Origin: a virus
Reading direction: 5' to 3' (one strand)
Virus record (IMG/VR): IMGVR_UViG_3300042330_000854
Location: 1-64,000 of that record
Length of the DNA stretch: 64,000 nt
The position numbers and the translations under genes were made by a program. Position 1 is the stretch's first letter, and every line of letters starts with the position of its first letter. Positions 54,723-62,837 of the stretch are shown here, piece by piece. A model generated the notes under the pieces. It was given only the letters and a program-made list of their open reading frames with translations, was not told the DNA's origin and did no database searches.

Positions 54723-54994
54723 TTTTTCTTTCCTTTTATTAATTTAGCTTCATCTATTTTTACCTGTTGTAATTTTCTTACAACTTTATCAACATCATTT
54801 TGATCGATTGCGCGAATTAATCTTCCTAAAATATCTTGACTATCTTCGCTATTATAATTTTCTTGTATGTAGGTTTTTAAGTTTTGATAAGCAGCAATCA
54901 AATTAATTGATTTTTGTTCAATAAAAACATCTTTATCGCAAAAATTTTGTCTGCGATCTAATTCTGCTAAAATACTCTCAAATTTATTCGCCAT
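54716..54994 (-). CDS. hypothetical helical protein with LAE leader
   Basis: 92 residues. MANKFESILAE then LDRRQNFCDK; LAE at residues 9-11 fits the L-x-E rule. Basic C-terminus (KLIKGKKKC). Operon member. Confidence 0.62.
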   Translation of the reverse strand: MANKFESILAELDRRQNFCDKDVFIEQKSINLIAAYQNLKTYIQENYNSEDSQDILGRLIRAIDQNDVDKVVRKLQQVKIDEAKLIKGKKKC

Positions 54995-55250
54995 TTTTTA
55001 AATCCTGTAAAGCATTATCAATAATTTCATTTAATAAAACAACAGCTTTAATAAAACCTTGTTGTTCTTCTAATGTCATAGTTTCGTCGTAAAATGAATT
55101 CATTTTATCTTTTATCATCTCTAATTTTTCATACTCAGGATTTATTTTTGTTTCAATGGGTTTTTCATGTTCATGATGCACAAACAAATAATCATCCCAA
55201 TCTTCGTAAAATAATTCCTCAATTATTTGATTTACATTTATATCAGTCAT
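54984..55250 (-). CDS. hypothetical acidic protein
   Basis: 88 residues, helical and acidic, with HHEHEKPIETK near residue 25. Head of the small operon downstream of the helicase gene. Confidence 0.68.
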   Translation of the reverse strand: MTDINVNQIIEELFYEDWDDYLFVHHEHEKPIETKINPEYEKLEMIKDKMNSFYDETMTLEEQQGFIKAVVLLNEIIDNALQDLKNGE

Positions 55251-55271
55251 ATTTATTATTTAAAATATTTT

Positions 55272-56594
55272 TTATGTTCTTGCTAATTTAATCTTATCCA
55301 AGATACTAGATGATTGATTATTTTGTAATATTGGTTGATTATTAGAATTTTGATTGTTTGGATCAGTAATAGTTTCATCTACATTTAAAATTCTCATTGT
55401 ATTTGGATCATAACCAAAAGTTAAACGATCACCTGTGCAACCACTACTGCGAACTTTTAAAAATTCTAATTGCATTTTACCATTAATTTTCATAACTTGA
55501 GTAGCATGAATACCAAATAAATTATCAGCAGTATTCACTTTGCTCATACCACCTGCGATATCACTATGAGAAAAACTATCACCTTGTTTTTCAACACTTC
55601 CACGATTAAATTGACTTGCTGTAACTAATGGAATATCTAATTCACCTGCTAAAGCACGTAACTCTTCACAAACAAATTTATCTTTAATAAACAAATTGCC
55701 ACTATCAATTTTTTTATCATTTGGATACATTAAGTCCAAATAATCAACTACTAAAACATCTGGTCGAACATTATTTTGTATTTCAAATTCTTTTACTAAA
55801 CTTCTTAATGTATTAGTTGTTGTTCCTGCTTCTGGCATTTTAACAACTTGAATTCTACCAGCTTGTTTACCTTGTAATGCAACTTTTAATGCAACTGAAT
55901 TTAAATTTTTGAAAATTTCTTTTGTTGGAGTTTCTGTAAACATTGTATCTAAACGTAAAGCAATTAATTCTTCAGATAATTCCAAACTAATATAAATTAC
56001 ATTCAATCCATTTAATGCCCAATTTAAAGTTAGGTTTTGTAACCATAAACTTTTACCTACACCTGAGTTAGCTGCAAAGATGTTTAAAGAGCCTTTAGAG
56101 AAGCCACCATAGAGTTTAGTGTCTAAGGCGTCATAATATGTAGGAACCATGTTATCGCGCTGTAACATGCCTTCAAGGCGGTTTAAAGGGCTATCCCAAT
56201 AATTAATACCCATAGTTCGTTGTAAGGAAATTGAAATTGCTTCTTTTATTCTTTTTTCAATTTCAGAATATTTTTCTTCATCTAATAAATCAACGCTATC
56301 AAGAATAACTTCTTTCATTGCTTGATAACGAGAAAATTTTTCAATATTATCCAAATACCATTCTCGATTTAATACACCTGAATTAGTTGGAATCTGGGTA
56401 TTAGTTTCAGCATAAATTTGTTCTCTTGAAGGTAATGATTTATATTGTTCAGTATAAGTTAAAATATATTTTAATGAATTTTTTACTTGTTGATCCCAAT
56501 GTTTAAAATTTAAAATACTTTGACTTCTTAGAAATAATTCTGGATCATCTAACATATAAGATAAAAATATTTTTTGTGTTTCTAAATTAGCCAT
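55272..56594 (-). CDS. 41: replicative DNA helicase (T4 gp41/DnaB type)
   Basis: 440 residues, near the T4 gp41 length. Walker A AANSGVGKS at 174-182, Walker B LVVDYLDL at 281-288, and TASQFNRG followed by GDSFSHSDIAGG matching the RecA-fold arginine region. Hexameric 5'-3' helicase that unwinds the lagging-strand template and binds the primase. It overlaps the primase gene by 8 nt. Unlike the terminase, no intein is present. The linker end is Asn-rich. Confidence 0.93.
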   Translation of the reverse strand: MANLETQKIFLSYMLDDPELFLRSQSILNFKHWDQQVKNSLKYILTYTEQYKSLPSREQIYAETNTQIPTNSGVLNREWYLDNIEKFSRYQAMKEVILDSVDLLDEEKYSEIEKRIKEAISISLQRTMGINYWDSPLNRLEGMLQRDNMVPTYYDALDTKLYGGFSKGSLNIFAANSGVGKSLWLQNLTLNWALNGLNVIYISLELSEELIALRLDTMFTETPTKEIFKNLNSVALKVALQGKQAGRIQVVKMPEAGTTTNTLRSLVKEFEIQNNVRPDVLVVDYLDLMYPNDKKIDSGNLFIKDKFVCEELRALAGELDIPLVTASQFNRGSVEKQGDSFSHSDIAGGMSKVNTADNLFGIHATQVMKINGKMQLEFLKVRSSGCTGDRLTFGYDPNTMRILNVDETITDPNNQNSNNQPILQNNQSSSILDKIKLART

Positions 56595-57585
56595 CTTTTT
56601 TCTCCAAATATTTTATTATGTTTTTTATTGTTACTTTGTTCATTGTTGCATGTTGTAATAAAGAATAAACTGTATATATTCTTCCCATTGTTGTTGCTGC
56701 TTGATTTGCGTCTTTTATATTATCTTCCCAATAACAATTTTGTTTTGGATTTAAACCCGGATAACTTATACCAAAATTATATTTTAATGCTTGCTCACAT
56801 AATGGAATTCCTGATTTTTCTGCATCGGGAACAATAATAATTCTCTTATTTGAATTTTTTAATTGTTCAATTTGGTTTTCATTCATTTGATTACCCATTA
56901 TTGCAACACCATTAATACTCATTGCATCAAACACGCCTTCAGTTACAAAAATTGTTTTTATTGGGGATTTAAGTATATCTTGATTGAATAAATTCTTATC
57001 TTCATAATTTGCAAAATATTTTGGTGTTTTGTTTAAAACTGTTCTACCAATCCAACCAACAGTATCCATATCTTTTATTATAGGGATGATTAATAAATCA
57101 GGATAAGTTTTGCTCCAATAAAGTTTTGTATTGTCCCAATCGGGGATTCTATTTAACCAACTTTCTACTACTTTTTCTGATTCTAAAACTTCATTTTGAA
57201 TACAATTGAAAATTGATACTGAATCTTCTGGTAATTTAAAAATTTTATTTGATTGCTTTTCTTGATTGAATATGCTAGTTTGAGGTAATAAAGTTTTTAA
57301 ATTGAGAAATTTTATTTCTTGATCTGAAATACCCAAAGCACTCATAAATTGTTTTAATTTTGTTCCTAAACGACTTCCAGGTTCATAACCTGTTACAAAA
57401 CCACAATTAAAACAATGTATGCGTAAAGAACCAGCTTGATGTTTAATTCCACAACGAAATCTTTTATCTGGTTTCTTTTGTCCACCTAAAGTAGTACAAA
57501 CCGGACAACAAATATTATAACCATAAGATTTTCTTTGTTTTGCTATTGGTAAATGTTGTTCAATTGTTTGATATAATGAAGTCAT
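56587..57585 (-). CDS. 61: DNA primase (T4 gp61/DnaG type)
   Basis: 332 residues. Zinc domain with C26-x3-C30 and C58-x2-C61 (CPVC...CFNC) plus basic GIKHQAGSLRIH. TOPRIM core FVTEGVFDAMS and RIIIVPDAEKSG supplies the acidic metal-binding residues. Makes RNA primers for the lagging strand together with gp41. Confidence 0.92.
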   Translation of the reverse strand: MTSLYQTIEQHLPIAKQRKSYGYNICCPVCTTLGGQKKPDKRFRCGIKHQAGSLRIHCFNCGFVTGYEPGSRLGTKLKQFMSALGISDQEIKFLNLKTLLPQTSIFNQEKQSNKIFKLPEDSVSIFNCIQNEVLESEKVVESWLNRIPDWDNTKLYWSKTYPDLLIIPIIKDMDTVGWIGRTVLNKTPKYFANYEDKNLFNQDILKSPIKTIFVTEGVFDAMSINGVAIMGNQMNENQIEQLKNSNKRIIIVPDAEKSGIPLCEQALKYNFGISYPGLNPKQNCYWEDNIKDANQAATTMGRIYTVYSLLQHATMNKVTIKNIIKYLEKKDG

Positions 57586-57651
57586 AAAAATAATATATAT
57601 AAAAATTTAAATTAAACCAATATGAATTTTAAAAATATTTGAGAGGTAAAA

Positions 57652-57981
57652 ATGACATACGTTTACTATGTTGATGGTGAAAAATTTACAACCGATAATT
57701 ATGATGATATTCCTTGGGATGATATTTCTTCACCCAATGAAAATACACCAGCGTTTGAAGATTTATCAACAGGTGAAAAAATTTGGTGTGAAAAAGGGTA
57801 TCGTTGGCATCGATTAACTGGACCGGCGTACTTTGATAATGATAGATTTTGTTTTTGGCTAAATGATAAAGAATATGAAAATATTGAAGAATGGATAAAA
57901 GATCATCCAAATCCCGATCTATACTTTGATGTATTAGGTTTAAATGAAACCGAAAGAGTTTTGTGGTTTTTACAAAATTAA
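57652..57981 (+). CDS. HRLTGPA-family protein (type P)
   Basis: 109 residues; the most consensus-like copy: FTTDNYDDIPWDDISSPNE, WHRLTGPAYF, LNETERVLWFLQN. ATG behind GAGAGG. Divergent from the primase gene. Confidence 0.87.
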   Translation: MTYVYYVDGEKFTTDNYDDIPWDDISSPNENTPAFEDLSTGEKIWCEKGYRWHRLTGPAYFDNDRFCFWLNDKEYENIEEWIKDHPNPDLYFDVLGLNETERVLWFLQN

Positions 57982-57995
57982 ATTTAAAAAACTGC

Positions 57996-58024
57996 TTGAC
58001 AAGAATTAAAAAATTTTCTATGTT
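57996..58024 (+). promoter_or_regulatory. sigma70-type promoter with AAAATTTTC spacer
   Basis: TTGACA, 17 bp ending AAAATTTTC, TATGTT; reads into a relic and the two-domain gene at 58145. Confidence 0.8.
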
Positions 58025-58044
58025 GGTTTTATCAAGTAAGAATT

Positions 58045-58152
58045 AATTCAAATGGACAATATTATGGGATGTTAGAAGATTTTTTGAAAGATAATCCAAA
58101 TAAAAATAGAATTTTTAAAATAATAATGAGATTGAAATATAAAAATGTATAA
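58045..58152 (+). pseudogene. 3' remnant of an HRLTGPA-family gene
   Basis: The open frame encodes NGQYYGMLEDFLKDNPNKNR then IFKIIMRLKYK, matching the WLKDHPNQDNTFQVEMLLKY end of type Q. The N-terminal two thirds and the GPA core are missing. Sits between promoter and gene, so a deletion probably fused the promoter to 58145. Confidence 0.7.
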
Positions 58153-58771
58153 TATTACTAATGAAGAATTATCAACTGCAACATATGTAAGTTTAGATCA
58201 ATCGTATGTTTATTGGATGTTGAACAATGAATTTTTTCATAGAGAAAATGGACCAGCAGAAATTATTACTATAGAAAAAACAAATAGTAGACAATTTTTA
58301 TTTTATCTGTATGGTCAACATTATGTCACTATTGACGAAAATAATCCTATTAATGATCAAACTTTACATAATTTTAATCGTTATCTAAAAAATATTCCCA
58401 ATCAAAATAAAAAATTTCAAAAAGAAATGATTGAAAAATTTGTATATAATTTTTCAAATAACAAAATGGATATTATTTATTGGACTAAAAAAGGAAGATT
58501 TGAAACTAATGATGTAGATAATATTCCTTGGAATGAATTACACTCACCAAATGATCTTCTGCCTGCTTATGTTTATTATCCTAATAATTATAAAGAATGG
58601 CGTTCAAACGCCAAAAAACATCGATTAACTGGACCAGCAATAATTAACCCAAATGGAAAGATCATATTTTATCTTGACGGTATAAAATATGATTCTTTAG
58701 AAGAATGGCTATCAATTCATCCAAATCAAAGTGAAATTTTTAAAAAAGAAATGATTAAACGATGGAGTTAA
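58145..58771 (+). CDS. HRLTGPA-family protein, two domains
   Basis: 208 residues. Unit 1 (about 1-95): FFHRENGPAEI and IPNQNKKFQKEMIEKF. Unit 2 (about 104-208): KKHRLTGPAII, IHPNQSEIFKKEMIKRWS. Tandem duplication within one gene, both ends of type Q. Confidence 0.83.
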   Translation: MYNITNEELSTATYVSLDQSYVYWMLNNEFFHRENGPAEIITIEKTNSRQFLFYLYGQHYVTIDENNPINDQTLHNFNRYLKNIPNQNKKFQKEMIEKFVYNFSNNKMDIIYWTKKGRFETNDVDNIPWNELHSPNDLLPAYVYYPNNYKEWRSNAKKHRLTGPAIINPNGKIIFYLDGIKYDSLEEWLSIHPNQSEIFKKEMIKRWS

Positions 58772-58773
58772 AC

Positions 58774-58799
58774 AAAAGAGGGTAATTTCCCCTCTTTTT
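58774..58799. terminator. bidirectional hairpin terminator
   Basis: AAAAGAGGG/CCCTCTTTT between convergent genes. Confidence 0.8.
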
Positions 58800-59590
58800 T
58801 AATATGTTAATAATTTTATTTCTGGAACAGTATTTCCATGATATTTAAATCGAACAAATTCAAAACTACCAGAAATTTCATAGCCTGTTGTTCCAGTTGA
58901 ACTTTCATTTATTACTAAATCATCATTATCATCAAATGGATTTATGTCTAAATCAAACCAATCACTGTTACCCATCGGGTCTAATGTTGCTTGCATTGTA
59001 ATTGTACCAATAAAATTATCCAATGTTATTTGAACTGATTGAACAGTTTTATCATACCATGCTTTAGCAGCCCCAGGTAATTTATCGCTCGTCCAAACAA
59101 TTGTACTCATTTCAAGCACATCGGATGAAATCCAATTAAATGTTTTGGGGAATAATGTTTTAGGTGCTGGATTTTTAATTAATTCTAACCATCCGCTTGT
59201 ATTGTTATTTTGATCAGTATAAAGATAAGTTTCAATACCATCGTTTATTAATGAAACATGATAAGAAAGATAACCTAATTCCCAATTTACAGTATCTGAA
59301 TTATCGATAATAATTGAAACTTTGCCTTCGTAATCGTTTTCAACTGTCATAGGTTTTTCAAATATAACATAATTTAATTTTGGTTGAACTATCTTAAAAA
59401 TAGGAGTTTGACCTAATAAATTAACAGACTTTCTATCTGAATTTTTAACAAAAAATGTTAATTTATTATGTTGGTTTTGCAAGAGTTGAAAATCAACTCT
59501 GTTTAAGGGAGAGTTATAAAGCATATTTGTTGTTTCTAATAAAAATAAAAACCCCACTTTTGGTTTTTGATAAATAGTTTGAATTATCAC
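58799..59590 (-). CDS. virion (baseplate or neck) structural protein
   Basis: 263 residues, apparently from a GTG at 59590; no strong ribosome site. N-terminal block HNKLTFFVKNSDRKSVNLLG then PIFKIVQPKLNYVIF and EGKVSIIIDNSDTVNW has the beta-sandwich pattern of BppU-type baseplate domains. The C-terminal half is a second beta domain (TLDNFIGTITMQATLDPMGN). Possibly a tail or neck decoration. Confidence 0.7.
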   Translation of the reverse strand: MIIQTIYQKPKVGFLFLLETTNMLYNSPLNRVDFQLLQNQHNKLTFFVKNSDRKSVNLLGQTPIFKIVQPKLNYVIFEKPMTVENDYEGKVSIIIDNSDTVNWELGYLSYHVSLINDGIETYLYTDQNNNTSGWLELIKNPAPKTLFPKTFNWISSDVLEMSTIVWTSDKLPGAAKAWYDKTVQSVQITLDNFIGTITMQATLDPMGNSDWFDLDINPFDDNDDLVINESSTGTTGYEISGSFEFVRFKYHGNTVPEIKLLTY

Positions 59591-59612
59591 TAATTATTTA
59601 TAGGTTTTTACA

Positions 59613-59996
59613 ATGAACATAGACAAAATTTTAGAACAACATCCGTTTTTATCTTATGGAATATATGCAGAACAAGAAATCTTGGGAATTATCCAAGATT
59701 CAAGTGCTTTAATTATAAGCATTTACGATATTTCTAAAATCAAAGATGAAGAATCAAGATTAAGATTTTTAGAATTAGGAAATATATGGTGGTGGGAAAG
59801 TAATCGCTTAGACCCAATCGATATATTTGTTAAAAAACAATTTGAAGAATTTTATTATTGTTTAATTCATTTAAATCAAAAAGAATTTAATTTAATAAAA
59901 GGACATGTTGTTAGTTTAACAGATGTTTGTTATAATCGTAAAAAAAGAAAAACATACATTAGTTTATCTGGTTCAACTCATCAAAAGAAAAATTAA
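59613..59996 (+). CDS. hypothetical protein
   Basis: 127 residues. ELGNIWWWESNRLDPIDIFV and a basic end (YNRKKRKTYISLSG). Convergent with 59959; the two genes overlap by 38 nt at their 3' ends. Confidence 0.7.
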   Translation: MNIDKILEQHPFLSYGIYAEQEILGIIQDSSALIISIYDISKIKDEESRLRFLELGNIWWWESNRLDPIDIFVKKQFEEFYYCLIHLNQKEFNLIKGHVVSLTDVCYNRKKRKTYISLSGSTHQKKN

Positions 59997-60546
59997 TTTT
60001 ATATTTATTACAAAAATAATAAATTTCTTTTTTATTTTTAAAATACTCAATATGTGGAATATTAATATTTTTTATATTAAACGTATTCTTTGGTATTGTT
60101 AAATTTTCATAGATAAATTCTTTTTTAAAATAATTTAAAAAAGAATTATAAAATAGTCTTCTTTTAAAAAAACTTCTAAATCTTTGTTCAGGAATAATAA
60201 GAGAGTTTAAATCAGGTTTTATTATTTTGTTATTAACTGTATTTGCCCATTGATTTAAAGAAAATGATATTTCTCTACTTAAAATAGAATTTAATTCGTT
60301 TTGTCTTTTAAGACCAAATACATCAAATTGTTTTAATAACAAATTTGTTTCATTATAATTTAAATTTTTACTATGTAACTTAGCAACAAATGTATTTTTT
60401 ATTTCTTTTAATTTTAACAAAATATTACTATAAGAATCATTAAAAAATTCTTCTTTATTTTCAATATTAAGATTATTTGATAATATTTCACATAATATTG
60501 ATGAACCAGAACGAGGATAAATTGTAAAAATTAATATATTTTTCAT
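59959..60546 (-). CDS. sulfotransferase-like protein
   Basis: 195 residues. LIFTIYPRSGSSILCEIL is the 5'-PSB loop of PAPS-dependent sulfotransferases (PRSGSS), and VFGLKRQNELNSILSREISF fits the 3'-phosphate-binding R...S helix. Would move sulfate from PAPS to an unknown, perhaps surface, acceptor. Shorter than cellular enzymes. Confidence 0.72.
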   Translation of the reverse strand: MKNILIFTIYPRSGSSILCEILSNNLNIENKEEFFNDSYSNILLKLKEIKNTFVAKLHSKNLNYNETNLLLKQFDVFGLKRQNELNSILSREISFSLNQWANTVNNKIIKPDLNSLIIPEQRFRSFFKRRLFYNSFLNYFKKEFIYENLTIPKNTFNIKNINIPHIEYFKNKKEIYYFCNKYKINFSFDELNQIN

Positions 60547-60547
60547 A

Positions 60548-60853
60548 TTAGCTGTATTTTAAAAGCATTTCAACTTGGAATGTATTGTCTTGATTAGGGT
60601 GGTCTTTTAACCAAGAATGAATATTATTAAAATAATACCCAGATAACCAAAATTGTACTCTGTCGTCAGTATAAATAACCGCTGGGCCAGTTAATCGATG
60701 ATAAATTCTTCCTTTTTTACACCAAAATTTAAATCTTGATTCTTTTTCATAAGCAGGTGTACTTTCATCAGGTGATGATATTTGATAAATAATAATTTCA
60801 CTGGGATAATTTGTTGTAAATTTTTCACCATCAATATAATAAATATATTTCAT
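60548..60853 (-). CDS. HRLTGPA-family protein (type Q)
   Basis: 101 residues. Core IYHRLTGPAVIY; end HPNQDNTFQVEMLLKYS. Overlaps the upstream gene by 4 nt. Confidence 0.85.
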   Translation of the reverse strand: MKYIYYIDGEKFTTNYPSEIIIYQISSPDESTPAYEKESRFKFWCKKGRIYHRLTGPAVIYTDDRVQFWLSGYYFNNIHSWLKDHPNQDNTFQVEMLLKYS

Positions 60854-61263
60854 TGTTTAAGAGCCAACAAAACAGGCATTGTATCATCTTTAAAATAAAA
60901 TCTATAAATTGTTTTAACTGTAACATAAGCATGAGGGTCTTTATCTAAATCTAAAGCTTTATCGATTTTGAATCCCCATTTATTACAATCTTTAACATCA
61001 TCAATGATAAAAATTTCACTATCATAATAATAAGGAGATATAAAATCTTTATCAAAATTTTTAAATCTTCCATCGTTTAAATTTAGTTCATTTAGGTTTA
61101 ATGAAATAATGGTAATATCATTGATGGTTTTATTAGTAATTTCTTTTTCTTTAATTTTATATTTTAATATTGATTTATCAACATAACGGTCAATATACAT
61201 TGTATGTTCAAATTTTTTAAAATCTAATAATCCAAAACTTCCAAATGTAAAATACTTGCTCAT
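60850..61263 (-). CDS. hypothetical protein with shared C-terminal tail
   Basis: 137 residues; beta-rich, ending YFKDDTMPVLLALKQ. Overlaps both neighbours by 4 nt. Confidence 0.7.
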   Translation of the reverse strand: MSKYFTFGSFGLLDFKKFEHTMYIDRYVDKSILKYKIKEKEITNKTINDITIISLNLNELNLNDGRFKNFDKDFISPYYYDSEIFIIDDVKDCNKWGFKIDKALDLDKDPHAYVTVKTIYRFYFKDDTMPVLLALKQ

Positions 61264-61838
61264 TGTTGTTCCTTTAATGTTGAAAGTTGTATTATAATTG
61301 CAGCAGCATATGCAAACGCATGTGATTTTTTAAATCCAACATATCCTTCTTCTACTTCCCAAATTTTATTTGAAAATTCTTCATTAGTTAAATTACTGTT
61401 AATTAATTTTTGTCCCCAAGGTCGAATTATAGCTAAAACTAACGCTAAATCATCAATTGATTTTGGTTTAAATTCTTTTAATAAATTAGCATGTTCATGA
61501 ATATGAAATAATTGTTCTACAATTTCTGGATATTCAAACAATTCCCATTCATCGAAGGTTTCCAATAAAAGTCTTTTATTTTTATTTTTTAAATTTTCAT
61601 ACGGAACGGGATTATTAAGAATATCTAATTTCCAATAACCTCGTTGTTTGGCTTCTTGATAATCAAAAGAACATAAATTTGTTTTAAAATCAGCAGAAAT
61701 TCTTTGAACATGAATGCCAGGGCCATGTTCAATTAAAATGTCATCTTTTTTTCTACTTGCATTTACATGTGGTATTAAAGATAACAAATGCTTACGATCT
61801 AAAACATCTATGTCAATATCTGGTAAATTACAAGTCAT
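61260..61838 (-). CDS. mini DnaE-like (DNA polymerase III alpha-like) protein
   Basis: 192 residues. NLPDIDIDVLDRKHLLSLI, PKSIDDLALVLAIIRPWG and FKKSHAFAYAAAIIIQLSTL resemble, in the same order, the PDIDxDF, S.EDiaA..AL.RPG and KSHA.AYA blocks of bacterial DnaE. The intervening fingers and palm are mostly missing, so it cannot be a whole polymerase. It may be an evolutionary remnant repurposed at the fork or a regulator. Surrounded by other replication genes. Confidence 0.7.
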   Translation of the reverse strand: MTCNLPDIDIDVLDRKHLLSLIPHVNASRKKDDILIEHGPGIHVQRISADFKTNLCSFDYQEAKQRGYWKLDILNNPVPYENLKNKNKRLLLETFDEWELFEYPEIVEQLFHIHEHANLLKEFKPKSIDDLALVLAIIRPWGQKLINSNLTNEEFSNKIWEVEEGYVGFKKSHAFAYAAAIIIQLSTLKEQQ

Positions 61839-62274
61839 TATCTACTACCAATTTTGGTGAGAATTTTTTTGGTGTTTTAGGCCATTGAACATGTAAAGAA
61901 ACATTAGCGTTAAAAATAACATCAGTTTCTTTTAAACGTTGAATGTTTAAACAATCAATATTTACATTTGTATGTTCTTTTAAAATACAAACATAACTTG
62001 TACAACAAAATAGAAAATCATCTAAGTGTTCTTTTGAAGTTTTATTTTTTAAAAATTCTAATGTGGAAAATACTAATATTCCAGTATGATTTTTGGGTGT
62101 TATATCAGACCATTTTTTAACATTTTGATAATTAATATTTCTTTTTGCTAAATCAATAAGAAAAAAATCATCAATATCTTTTCTGGTATGCCAAAAATCA
62201 ATTAAATTTTGTTGAACATGAAAATTTGATTTTTGATTTATTTCGTGATCTTGTAATGTAATAAAAAAACTCAT
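61828..62274 (-). CDS. hypothetical protein
   Basis: 148 residues, alpha/beta pattern (TGILVFSTLEFLKNKTSKE; FLFCCTSYVCILKEHTNV). Overlaps the DnaE-like gene by 11 nt, so probably a functional partner. Confidence 0.7.
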   Translation of the reverse strand: MSFFITLQDHEINQKSNFHVQQNLIDFWHTRKDIDDFFLIDLAKRNINYQNVKKWSDITPKNHTGILVFSTLEFLKNKTSKEHLDDFLFCCTSYVCILKEHTNVNIDCLNIQRLKETDVIFNANVSLHVQWPKTPKKFSPKLVVDNDL

Positions 62275-62283
62275 TGTTTATCC

Positions 62284-62592
62284 TTAACTATATTTTAATA
62301 ACATTTCTACTTGAAAAGCATTATCTTGATTTGGATGTTCTTCTAACCAATCCTTAACATTATTATATCTTTTATTGTTTAAATCAAAATATTCTATTCC
62401 GTCACCCGCAATAACTGCTGGTCCCGTTAATCGATGACAACGCCAACCTTTTAAACACCAAAATTTAAACCCATTTGATAAATTTTCATAAGCAGGCGTA
62501 CTTTCATCTGGGGAAGAAATATCATCTAAAGGAATTTCATAATAATTATCGGTTGTATATTTTTCATCATCAACGTAATAAATAAAATTCAT
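62284..62592 (-). CDS. HRLTGPA-family protein (type Q)
   Basis: 102 residues. Core RCHRLTGPAVIA; end HPNQDNAFQVEMLLKYS. Starts 4 nt inside the upstream gene. Confidence 0.85.
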   Translation of the reverse strand: MNFIYYVDDEKYTTDNYYEIPLDDISSPDESTPAYENLSNGFKFWCLKGWRCHRLTGPAVIAGDGIEYFDLNNKRYNNVKDWLEEHPNQDNAFQVEMLLKYS

Positions 62593-62837
62593 CTAAACGT
62601 CTTTCTTTGATTTTGTAAATCGTTAATCTTTCGTTCCAAATCATCCAAACGATTTAATCTTAAAATTTTCTGTTCTAAAAAAGCAATTCTTGTTTCTAAA
62701 TTTTTTATTGTTAATTCTAAATTATTAACAACAATTCCCTGAGTAACAATTAATTTTTTATTATCATCTAAAGGTTCTTTTTGCTTTACTTTTTTTCTAG
62801 GAAACTTTTTATCTAATTTTGAATATATGCCGCTCAT
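62589..62837 (-). CDS. coiled-coil protein
   Basis: 82 residues. Basic N-terminus (KKFPRKKVKQKEP) then uninterrupted heptads (ELTIKNLETRIAFLEQKILR). Likely oligomer or adaptor. Unknown partner. Confidence 0.72.
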   Translation of the reverse strand: MSGIYSKLDKKFPRKKVKQKEPLDDNKKLIVTQGIVVNNLELTIKNLETRIAFLEQKILRLNRLDDLERKINDLQNQRKTFR

